Positions 22,467 to 30,799 of a stretch of 64,000 nt of DNA are shown piece by piece (the stretch's first letter is position 1; every line of letters starts with the position of its first letter). Under the pieces are notes generated by a model. It saw nothing but the letters and a program-made list of their open reading frames with translations, had not been told where the DNA came from and ran no database searches. Origin of the DNA: Lotus japonicus (Eukaryota > Streptophyta > Magnoliopsida > Fabales > Fabaceae); the NCBI RefSeq assembly GCF_012489685.1, contig NC_080046.1:21903038-21967037 (forward strand), written 5' to 3'. The translations under genes and the position numbers were made by a program.

Positions 22467-23208
22467 TATTAAGTTCAAACGCTAGATACATCATTTATCA
22501 TATTTTGAATGATAACAATTTCAAGAGTATAAGTGTAATGGTTAAAAATTTCATGTGAATTATATTTCAGGAAATATCACTTATGTCTCACATCCTCCAG
22601 TGTCTACGTTGAATGCAAGACGATGCAATAAGATAGTTTACAAAAGAGAAGAATGGTCAAAGCTACAAGACAGCCTGCACAAGAAAAGAACAATCAATCC
22701 TACTAGACTGTCTGCCCAAGAAAAGACTACACTTAGTGAATACATTCATCTTCTATCTCAAGTTGACCAAATAAAGCAGTGTCCAGAGATTGAGCCCCAT
22801 CATCAAATTGGATTTATCTCTGACATCCTTGATGATAAAGTCAAGTGCAAAAGGATCACGTGATACTCTATAAAGCACATTGATCAAGGAAACAAGTACA
22901 ATGTTGTGGTTAAAGAGAAGTCCTATAGAATACTTGGTTAGGAGAAGTCCTGGAGAATACTTATAGGAGAAGTCCTTGATATTTGTTCAGTGAAATCTTG
23001 GTTAAGCCAAGGATTGGACGTAGCTCTATCGTTTAAAGGTGAACCATGATATACCACCTGTGTTTTTATCATTTATTATTCTCCTCTTTTATTCGCTGCA
23101 CCAAACGATTGCAAAAATATTTTTAAAACTAATACTCATTTGAAAAACTAAAGTTTTATTAGAACATAATTCAGACCCCCTTTTCTTGTGTTATTTTGTT
23201 ACATCTCA
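22467..23208 (+). mobile_element. solo LTR, same family, internally deleted (copy B)
   Basis: It starts TATTAAGTTCAAACGC (the canonical TG mutated to TA) and ends ...TTACATCTCA. The perfect 5-bp duplication catgg flanks it at 22462-22466 and 23209-23213. At 742 bp it is about 510 bp shorter than copy A and lacks part of the middle. Both copies share the gataacaatttca start block and the gaagtccttga...gaaatcttggt(t/a)aagccaagga block. Confidence 0.75.
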
Positions 23209-23213
23209 CATGG

Positions 23214-23707
23214 TTCAGAAGCATTAGTCAATAACAAAAACACTCCCAAAGCCCATCAACTCAAAGCTTTGGGCGGAACTCTTACCTCAAGACAAAGATG
23301 AATAGACTGGGCGGGACCTTACAAGCAAATGACCCGCCATAGATGTCAGAAGAAGGTGGAAAAGCATCAAGTTCATGCTCAGGCGGCCATGCTATGAAGA
23401 ACGAGGCTGTCAAATTAGGATAGTTTTATCAATGCAGGAAGGGTCGCCCACACTGAGGATGTGCTTATGATTGTTTGTATTTTAGTATTGGGAATTGGAA
23501 GGCCCAATCCTCCAACCATCTTAGGGTTTTAGGCCTCTCCCACTTTAAAAGGGGGGAATTTATTATACTTAAAGGCTTTTACTCATTCTATGACATTTGT
23601 ACCATTATTCTTACATCGTATTTCCTTATTTGTGCTCTGCTAGTGTTTGATAGTTTTTCATTGATCTAGTAGGTCCTAGGTACAGAACATTTGCGCCGTC
23701 TGTGGCT
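23214..23707 (+). mobile_element. LTR end and primer-site region of a decayed Ty3-gypsy element
   Basis: The sequence ending ...ggtcctaggtacagaaca (23689), followed directly by tttgcgccgtctgtgg, resembles a gypsy LTR 3' end next to a degenerate primer-binding site of the TGGCGCCGT type. It precedes the gag remnant by about 170 bp. The LTR start was not located, so 23214 is only the outer limit. Confidence 0.5.
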
Positions 23708-23879
23708 CAGACCTACTCTTCCTCTTTCCATTGACGTTCAGAGGTGCACGTGAGTTACAGATAGTATGCAGACGAGATATTCTCATTGTCGTCGTGCACC
23801 GCGCCTGAGAGGTGGCGGTCGGCATGGCGAGCAAGGTGTTTAACATATATAAGTTCTTGTTCTATAGTCGGAAACTCAG

Positions 23880-24882
23880 ATGGAGCAAGAAGCTTTGTCA
23901 GTGGCTGCTCAGCTGCAAATGATGCAACCCTATGCAGTGCTAATGCCAGATCCAGATCCTAGAAATGACCCAGTACCGCCGGTTGGTCTAGATCTAGGCC
24001 ATGGAGGATGTGGTGTTCCTTCGTTGGGTCCATATCTGGATCAGCGGGTGGGTGGCGCAGATCCGCAGCAGGGTATGGCACCGGTGGATCTGAGGCAAGT
24101 CCTTGATACGATCCAGGCGGTTCGTAGGCAGAACGAGCATTTGCAAGCTCAGGTGGAGTATTTGATCCAGATGTGTGATTTCTACCATGGGTGTCGCATG
24201 GAGGCGAAGGTTGTAGTGGAGTTTCATCCTTTTGCACCGGCGGTGCCGGCTATGGAGATTCTAGAGCAACTCCAGACTTTGATGTTGGATATGTGGACAA
24301 CCTACGATATTTCAACACCAAAATGGTTATTGACGGGGTGATGGATTCTGTTATGTTCAGGTTGTTGCCTTCAACATACAATGGTACAGCGATGACTTGG
24401 TTTATCAAGCAACCGTCCTATTCAGAGCGCAACTTCACATATCTTTCTAAAAAATTCTTGAATCAGTTTTCTACAAATCAACCGACCATGACGGATTTGT
24501 TCAATGTCCGCCAACAGCAAGGGGGAATGATAAGAAATTATATGGCGCGCTTCAACAAAGTGCCATTGCAATTGAAGGATGCAAACTCACTGGTGTGTGT
24601 AGCTGCATTTAAGCATGGCCTTAGGGCGAGGTCCCTGAATAGTGACTTAACTAGGAGACCTGCCGAAGACATGTCTTAGTTAAGGGCGAAGGTGCAGGAG
24701 TTCATATTGGTTGAGGAGGACGATCAACAAAAGAAAGATAAAGATGAGTAGCAAAGAGACATGGAAGCGAGTTGAGATCCTTTAAGTCAAGCAGAACAAC
24801 AACTTCTAGGCCAATGCAAACACCGTGCCAGCCTAGGACGACACCATATCAACATACTAGACAAGGTCCACAGAGTCGAACT
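23880..24882 (+). pseudogene. Ty3-gypsy gag remnant, left part (split by Sirevirus 1)
   Basis: Two overlapping frames together give a gypsy gag. The N-terminal part starts MEQEALSVAAQ and has RQNEHLQAQVEYL. After a frameshift near 24290-24300 come the retrotransposon-gag features FRLLPSTYNGTAMTWF, FLNQFSTNQP, GMIRNYMARFN and a FKHGLRARSLNSDLTRRP segment. A stop follows at about 24677-24679, beyond which VQEFILVEEDDQQKKDKDE remains readable. Gag would form the particle shell. The reading ends at the target site of Sirevirus 1; the tail resumes at 36996. Confidence 0.75.
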
Positions 24883-26099
24883 TGAAGGTATGAAAAACGG
24901 TAGAAAGGGGGGGTTTGAATAACGTTTTCAGTACAAAACTACCACCTTAAAGATTTTAACAAATCTTTTCGAGAACTAAGTGCAAAAGATAGAGATAGAA
25001 AAGCACACAAGGATTTTATCCTGGTTCACTTGATAAATCACTCAAGCTACTCCAGTCCACCCGTTAAGGTGATTTCTTCCTTCTTAGAATGAAGGCAATC
25101 CACTAATCAGGTAAGAGTTACAACTGCACTTGAAACCTACAAGTGACTAACAATTACACTGACTTAGCTCACACTAAGATTCACTCTCTTAGTCTTCTCT
25201 AGGATCCGATCAACCTTGATCTCCTAAAGGAAAATCAAACAACTGTTTGAGGTTGGTGTTTACAAGGGTTTGCTTCTGAATAAGCTGAGTGTAAACTAAA
25301 ATAAATTACAAGATGAAAGAAAGCTTAGAATATATCTTGCGCGTGTGTATTGCTTCTTGTATGTTTTTTTTTTTCTAGCCGCTTCTTTCAATCTTCAGCC
25401 TCTATATATACTCCAAGGATTAGGGTTGAGCGTTGCATGGGAAATGCTACCGTTGGAGGGCAGTTCTGGAAAATCCAGCTTCTGCTGTGGCTGAGAACGT
25501 TAGGTAGGTCGTCAGGAAGGTACACTTGCTTTTGTACTAGGATAGCGACTTGACCTTTTAACCTAGGAGACTTCTGATCAGAGGAATGCTTCGTATTGGA
25601 ACTTGTGAAGCCGGTTGATCAGAGTCAGAGGGATAGCACAGATCCTCTGACCATTGTATCTTCTGATTCTGAACTCAGAGGGAAGAACATGGCCTTCAGA
25701 GTTTCTTGCTTCTGGACTTCAGAGTTTCCACTATTCAGCTTCTGGATCTTCAGAGTCTTCTACACCATCGGAACATCTGAACCTTCAGTGTTTCTTGGTT
25801 GTCAGAACTTCTGGATCATCAGAGCTTCTAGCGACTGAGTCCTCATCAGAGTTTGTATAGCTTCAGATCTTCTGAAGCTTTTCCACTGTTCATACTGAAC
25901 ATGGTGAATGCGAAAGCGTTGCTTGGGTTACCCTTTATACACAGTGCTTCTGATTTGTGTGAAATTGAGTCAGGGTCAGAGCCTGTAAATAGCACACTCA
26001 GAAAAACACGTTAGAGTACCACAATTGTTCATATCAAAAGGTTAACTTGTAATCATCAAAACATAGAGTTGTACTACTAGATCAAAACTTGATCTTACA
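24883..26099 (-). repeat. 3' LTR of Sirevirus 1
   Basis: 1217 bp. On the + strand it reads TGAAGGTATG...GATCTTACA. It carries a TATA box (25403-25410, - strand), an imperfect palindrome AGCTTCAGA-tct-TCTGAAGCT (25859-25879) and a dense cluster of TCAGA/TCTGA pentamers at 25571-25877. Confidence 0.95.
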
Positions 26100-26114
26100 A
26101 TCTCCCCCTTTTTG
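26100..26114 (-). promoter_or_regulatory. polypurine tract of Sirevirus 1, with upstream copies
   Basis: On the - strand AAAAAGGGGGAGAT abuts the 3' LTR and would prime plus-strand DNA synthesis. Three more GGGGGA cores occur upstream at 26267-26272, 26580-26585 and 26645-26650. Repeated polypurine tracts are a described Sirevirus trait. Confidence 0.85.
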
Positions 26115-26840
26115 ATGATGACAAAACTAAGATTTTTGATGAACAATTCTTAAACATTAAACTGAATTCACTCAGAGTTTAGAGATATAGAATAAGACTT
26201 ATCCTGATGTGAATAGTTTATCTTGCTCATTCTGAATTCAAGTTACTGCTTGATTCTGAGCTTAGCTCCCCCTGAATCTAATACTTGATGAAAACGTTAG
26301 TAAAGTCTAGATTCTGAGCTAAATCATATAAGAGTTCAGAGTGAAAAGCTTATGACATAGATGAAGAACGAATAATCAGAGCGCATAAGTGATCAGAGTC
26401 ATGGACAAGGTATCAGAGTCTTGGGTATCAGAGTCAACTTAGAATCACTTCAGAAGAAGTGAAATGTATTCCTTGTATTTGCCCAGTGACACATCTATGG
26501 TCATGAAGGTGGAACTCTTAAAATCTCCAAAAGAAAAATAAGTCACACTAACACATCTTTCATCAAAAACTGGGTTTACTCCCCCTTTTTGTCATAAGCA
26601 AAAAGCTTGGGGTGTGAAAAACTTAGCTTGAAGTACAAGGTACTTCCCCCTTAGAGAAGGTCTAAGTTGAAAGAAAATGAAGACGATGTAAGAATCAGAG
26701 TGAGGCGATAATAAATAGAAGAGTTAATGCAAGGGATGAACGTTTACCACCGGTCAAGTGAGGAAATAGAAGGGTCAGTTACCAAGTACTTAACCTCGAG
26801 AAACTGTAAGAGCATTAACTTTCAGAGAGAAAGTGAAGCC

Positions 26841-26848
26841 TATAAAAA
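26841..26848 (+). promoter_or_regulatory. TATA box of the antisense gene in Sirevirus 1
   Basis: TATAAAAA on the + strand, 51 bp before the ATG at 26899. The spacing would allow a leader of about 25 nt. It is antisense to the retrotransposon transcript. Confidence 0.5.
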
Positions 26849-26898
26849 CGTTGGAGAGAAAGGTAAGCTTCACACCTCGAATAATATTCAGAAAAAAA

Positions 26899-27291
26899 AT
26901 GGCATCATACAGAATGGCATTAGAAGAGCTCAGAAGGAAGGCGTTTGAGGAAGATATGTTCCTCAATATTAGGCATCCCGATGGTACAAAGACCATACAA
27001 GAGCTGACGAAGACACTGCTTGAAGAAGATCTTGGTCCAGAGATGGAGAAAGATCTGAAGGAGTTCCTCTGCTTCGTGGAAGAGATTCAGGAGCTTTGCC
27101 AGCGGGAGCTGAATCTGCTGGAAGAGAAGGAGACTGTGGAAAAGAGACTTAAGACGACAGAAGATAGTCTAGAAAAAGATGATCTAAGCATCAAACTTGG
27201 CAACATAGAGTATGCATTGGATCGTCTGGAGAAGGAAAGAGTGGAGCAGCGCCAAGAATGCAGAAGAATGAGGAAGGATCCTCCATTCTAG
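26899..27291 (+). CDS. antisense coiled-coil protein encoded inside Sirevirus 1
   Basis: A 130-aa frame on the strand opposite gag-pol, between the third ORF and the 3' LTR. I do not recognise the family. It is highly charged and predicted helical: MASYRMALEELRRKAFEED at the start, then E/K/L-rich heptad-like stretches (EEIQELCQRELNLLEEKE, YALDRLEKERVEQRQE) and a basic end RRMRKDPPF. No signal peptide, membrane segment or catalytic motif is visible. A TATA box lies at 26841 and an aataaa at about 27346. The start at 26899 is preferred over the in-frame ATG at 26833, which would lie upstream of the TATA box. It is convergent with the third ORF, 215 bp away. Coding nature is inferred from length, composition and retention in both copies; expression is unknown. 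Confidence 0.55.
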   Translation: MASYRMALEELRRKAFEEDMFLNIRHPDGTKTIQELTKTLLEEDLGPEMEKDLKEFLCFVEEIQELCQRELNLLEEKETVEKRLKTTEDSLEKDDLSIKLGNIEYALDRLEKERVEQRQECRRMRKDPPF

Positions 27292-27506
27292 ATATAGGGA
27301 ATAATGTATGATGGAAAGAATTATGATGTAAACATAGAACAATTATGAATAAAACAGGTTTTGCAAACATATGTGACACAAACATATATAGATATATGCA
27401 TATAGAATCACAAATGAACAAATTAAAGTAAGTAAATAAGCAGAGTTTAAATAAAACAACGTTAAATAAAAAGGAAAAGGAAGAAAAAGAAGAGATCCTA
27501 AAAAAA

Positions 27507-30356
27507 CTAAGATTTGGCAGTACGGCGCAGAAGTTCCATCATCATGTGCTTCATCTCAATCAGCATGGATTCATGAGTGTCAAGACGTTGTTCCATGATG
27601 TCGAGTCTGGATGAGCTTGTCGGAGTAGAGCTTGAAGGAACGTTCTGAGCAGCTTGAGGTTCTGGAATGGAAGCAGAAGCAGCAGGAGTAAACAGAACTG
27701 GTGCAAGTCGCTCTGCCTCAGCCTCAGCTTCAAGACGTTCTGCCTCAAGTCTGGCTTGTTCAGCCTGAGCTGCTGCTTGACGGGCAGCTTCTTCTTCTTG
27801 TTCTTTCTGTCTCTTGGCTTCTTCAATGGCTTCAAGAAGCTTGGTTCTCTGTTCGAGTTCATGAAGAGCCACCCTCCTAGCAAACCTTTGCTTTGCAGCC
27901 TCAATGCTCTGACTTCCCTCTGCATGCAGGAGCTGCAGCATAACGGGAAACTGAGCCACCAGCCAAGTGCTCAAATCGTTCCACTCATCAGCCACATTTT
28001 CAGCATTCTCACTGAGGTCAGTCTGACCGTGCACATTGCGGAGCCTCAAGGAGGCTTCATGATTGAAAATATTGATGCACTCAGAGAGAGATGTGGGTTG
28101 AAGGTGAGTATAGGGAATGATGGAGAGGTTGGGTGCAGGAGAGGCTGGGTGATTGCTGCTATGAGCTTCAGAGGCACCTTGTGGAGAACCAATGTTAATT
28201 ATGGGAGCATTGGGTTCAGAGGTTCCACGGTGAGGGTCTGAAGTTTCAACCAGAGGGTGAGGTGATCTAACCGAGGATTGGTTAGATACTGATTGTTCAG
28301 GTTCAGGGTCTGGTTGAATTGGCTCTTGTTGGTGAGGGACAGGGTGAGCCTGTTGGACTAAGGGGTCTGCCTCTTGGATAGGATTGGCCAAGATAGGTTC
28401 ATCTGGGTCAACTAGACGTTCAGGTCTAGGGCCAGGATATTGCCTAGGGCTTGGACAGGTAAGGTAATATTCTTCCAAGGCAGATACCTTCTCTTTCCTA
28501 ACCTCCATGAATTTTCTAAGTGATTCAGAGGTATTGGAGGGAGGAGAGTCAAAGACATTGATGGGGAAGGATACAGGTGTGAAGGCTGATGAAGAGTCTG
28601 TATCCGTGGTTCTGACAGCAGGACGTGCTGATGCTCTGGGAGCAGAGTGATCAGACGTTCTGGGTTGTGGATCTGTTGGTTTGGGTTCTGGTTGATTGGG
28701 GATGATGGGTTCAGAAGGTAATGGGTCGTATGGAATGGTAAGGAGAGAGGTTGGATCTTCTGACCTAGAGGATTGGTTCTGAAGCAAATTCCAGAGTGGT
28801 GCTTCAGTAGGAGAAGGTTGAAAGAATGAAGATCTTGGGGAATGTGGTGGAGAGGTGGTTTGTGCGGCTGGCTGGGATTCATGAATAGGAGTGAGGGGAT
28901 TTGAAGAGTGTTGGAGTAAGGCAGAAATTGGGAGTGCATCAAATAAATTCAAATCATCATCAGAGGTAAGTGCAGGCTTACTTGAATGTGCTGATGATCG
29001 AGTCACTCTGGCAGGAGGTTCAGTCCTTCTGACCTCTGCAGCAGCTGGTTCCACCCGAGTAGGCTTCACCACAATTCTGACTTTCTTCTGCTTCTTCTTT
29101 GGAGGACCATCCTCACTATCATCACCATCATCATCATCAGGCTTGCTCTTCGCCTTCTTGACCAGAGGGACATCAGATTCCTCTGAGGATTCGTCCAGAA
29201 CCATCTTCCTCTTGGTTTTCTTCTTGGGAGGAGAAGGAAACTCTGGAGCTGGTGGAAGTCTGCTGACGAAATCATCAAGGTCAATCTCGAATCCTTGAGC
29301 CCTGAGGTCTTCAACATAGCATCTGATGGCTTCAGGATGGTCTGCTTGAGTCCACAGAGGGTAGTCATTCAGAGGCATTCTTCTTCCTCTGATCTCAGAA
29401 GATGTGTCCTCATGAGCAGGAGCAATCTTCTTCTGGACCAAACCCATCTTCTTCAGAGAGTTGGCAGTGAAGACATCGCTAACAATTGTGCTCAAGTCCT
29501 CTGTGCAACCAGCATTGATCAAATCTTGCACCAAGTTGCTTTCAATGAGAAAGTCTGAGATCAGCCTCCCAAAAGGGATATATTTGATGGCTGACTTGAT
29601 GGAGGAGGTGGTGCGAGACTTCCGGATGCATTCCTTCAAATAGGAGAACAGGAAGTAGGGAAGGCAGATCTTCTCCTTGTCTTGAATGAAGAACAGCATC
29701 GCCTTCTGATTGAAGTTGATGTAGTCTGGAGAACTGCCCTTTGGTCGTTGATTGATGCAGTTGAGCAGGATCTTGTGCCAGACCCTGAGTTTGGGTTGAA
29801 GGTCCATCACTTTGTAGCTCGTCTTGCCCGGTTTGAAGGTGGTGTACAGGGCCTTGTTGACGATGTCCTTGGTTCTGGGTTTCAGCTTCGATTCCGTCAG
29901 TGAGAACCGATACCCATGAGCAGTTTCTGCACCTAGCAGATTCACGAATGACTTCTCCGTGATGATGATCTTCCTACCCAGTATGTAAGAAACCACCTGA
30001 GTGTCATCACAGTCGGCGTGCTTCCAGAATTCCTTTACCAGCTTCTCATACACCGGTCCTCGAAGTCGATTGAAGTAGTTTCCCCAACCTTGAGCTTGGA
30101 CTTCAGGACGGAGATCAAACCCATTTGCAGCCAAGTTGTCGAGGTTGAATCTCCATTCTGCCAGGACTTGGAGTTCCTCAGGAGGAAATACACAGTGAAC
30201 GGCACAGCCCCGTTCTACAATAGGAACAATCTCCTCTTGAGCTTGAGCTTGTTCTTGTGCTGGGTTCTCAGAGCCCCGTTGACCCGTTGCCAAACCGACT
30301 ACCATGTGAGGGAACTGAGGTGCATCTACAGTAGATCTTCTGGTTTGTCTCACCAT
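27507..30356 (-). CDS. Sirevirus 1 third ORF (so-called env-like position)
   Basis: The frame is open from 30512 (1001 aa), but the first 52 codons read like a leader, so the ATG at 30356 (MVRQTRRSTVDAP..., 949 aa) is preferred. Positions below count from 30512. About 95-320 is a globular region (VLAEWRFNLDNLAANGF, YILGRKIIITEKSFVNLLGAE) resembling the domain annotated as putative plant transposon protein. About 425-485 is acidic with basic NLS-like clusters (PPKKKTKRK, PPKKKQKKVR). About 490-800 is Pro/Ser-rich. About 870-940 is an E/A/R-rich coiled coil. I see no convincing transmembrane segment or signal peptide, so an envelope function is doubtful. It lies 443 bp after the pol stop. Role unknown. 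Confidence 0.85.
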   Translation of the reverse strand: MVRQTRRSTVDAPQFPHMVVGLATGQRGSENPAQEQAQAQEEIVPIVERGCAVHCVFPPEELQVLAEWRFNLDNLAANGFDLRPEVQAQGWGNYFNRLRGPVYEKLVKEFWKHADCDDTQVVSYILGRKIIITEKSFVNLLGAETAHGYRFSLTESKLKPRTKDIVNKALYTTFKPGKTSYKVMDLQPKLRVWHKILLNCINQRPKGSSPDYINFNQKAMLFFIQDKEKICLPYFLFSYLKECIRKSRTTSSIKSAIKYIPFGRLISDFLIESNLVQDLINAGCTEDLSTIVSDVFTANSLKKMGLVQKKIAPAHEDTSSEIRGRRMPLNDYPLWTQADHPEAIRCYVEDLRAQGFEIDLDDFVSRLPPAPEFPSPPKKKTKRKMVLDESSEESDVPLVKKAKSKPDDDDGDDSEDGPPKKKQKKVRIVVKPTRVEPAAAEVRRTEPPARVTRSSAHSSKPALTSDDDLNLFDALPISALLQHSSNPLTPIHESQPAAQTTSPPHSPRSSFFQPSPTEAPLWNLLQNQSSRSEDPTSLLTIPYDPLPSEPIIPNQPEPKPTDPQPRTSDHSAPRASARPAVRTTDTDSSSAFTPVSFPINVFDSPPSNTSESLRKFMEVRKEKVSALEEYYLTCPSPRQYPGPRPERLVDPDEPILANPIQEADPLVQQAHPVPHQQEPIQPDPEPEQSVSNQSSVRSPHPLVETSDPHRGTSEPNAPIINIGSPQGASEAHSSNHPASPAPNLSIIPYTHLQPTSLSECINIFNHEASLRLRNVHGQTDLSENAENVADEWNDLSTWLVAQFPVMLQLLHAEGSQSIEAAKQRFARRVALHELEQRTKLLEAIEEAKRQKEQEEEAARQAAAQAEQARLEAERLEAEAEAERLAPVLFTPAASASIPEPQAAQNVPSSSTPTSSSRLDIMEQRLDTHESMLIEMKHMMMELLRRTAKS

Positions 30357-30799
30357 TTTGAAGAGGTTGAAGGTTTGAGGTAGAAGATGAAGTTTGAAGG
30401 ATGAAGAGAGATCGAGAGAGAAATCACGAAGGAGGCGGTTTTGAAAAGCAGGGAGTGCAAGAGTGAAAACCGGAAGTGAGAGAGAACGTGTGTGTATAGT
30501 GGGTTTTATCAAATAACCGTTGTTGATTCAAAGAGCACTTTAAGATCAACGGTTGAAAATTAAAGATAGACAGTAACAGTAAAATACACAATCACACACA
30601 GGAGATAAGCATATCTACACGCAATCACAACAGACTGTCACACGGGCACAAGGAACTATGCATCAGAAATTCTGACGCACGTGTTGTTGTCTCAGCTTCA
30701 GAGTCAGTACCAGTGGGCACACACACTCTGATTGAGTTACCTTCTGGACTAGACATCTTCTGATCAAGAAGTATCATAGTCAGAGGTTCTGATCTATCT

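Noticed and set aside
28412..28942. 176-codon - strand frame (and its twin at 55023-55553) within the third ORF.
   Set aside because: It is a shadow of the Pro/Ser-rich region of the third ORF in another frame.
30357..30512. Upstream start of the third ORF giving a weakly hydrophobic N-terminus (LSLPVFTLALPAF), which could be read as a signal peptide.
   Set aside because: The segment is short and embedded in leader-like sequence, and the ATG at 30356 has a more typical protein start; support is too weak for a secretory signal.
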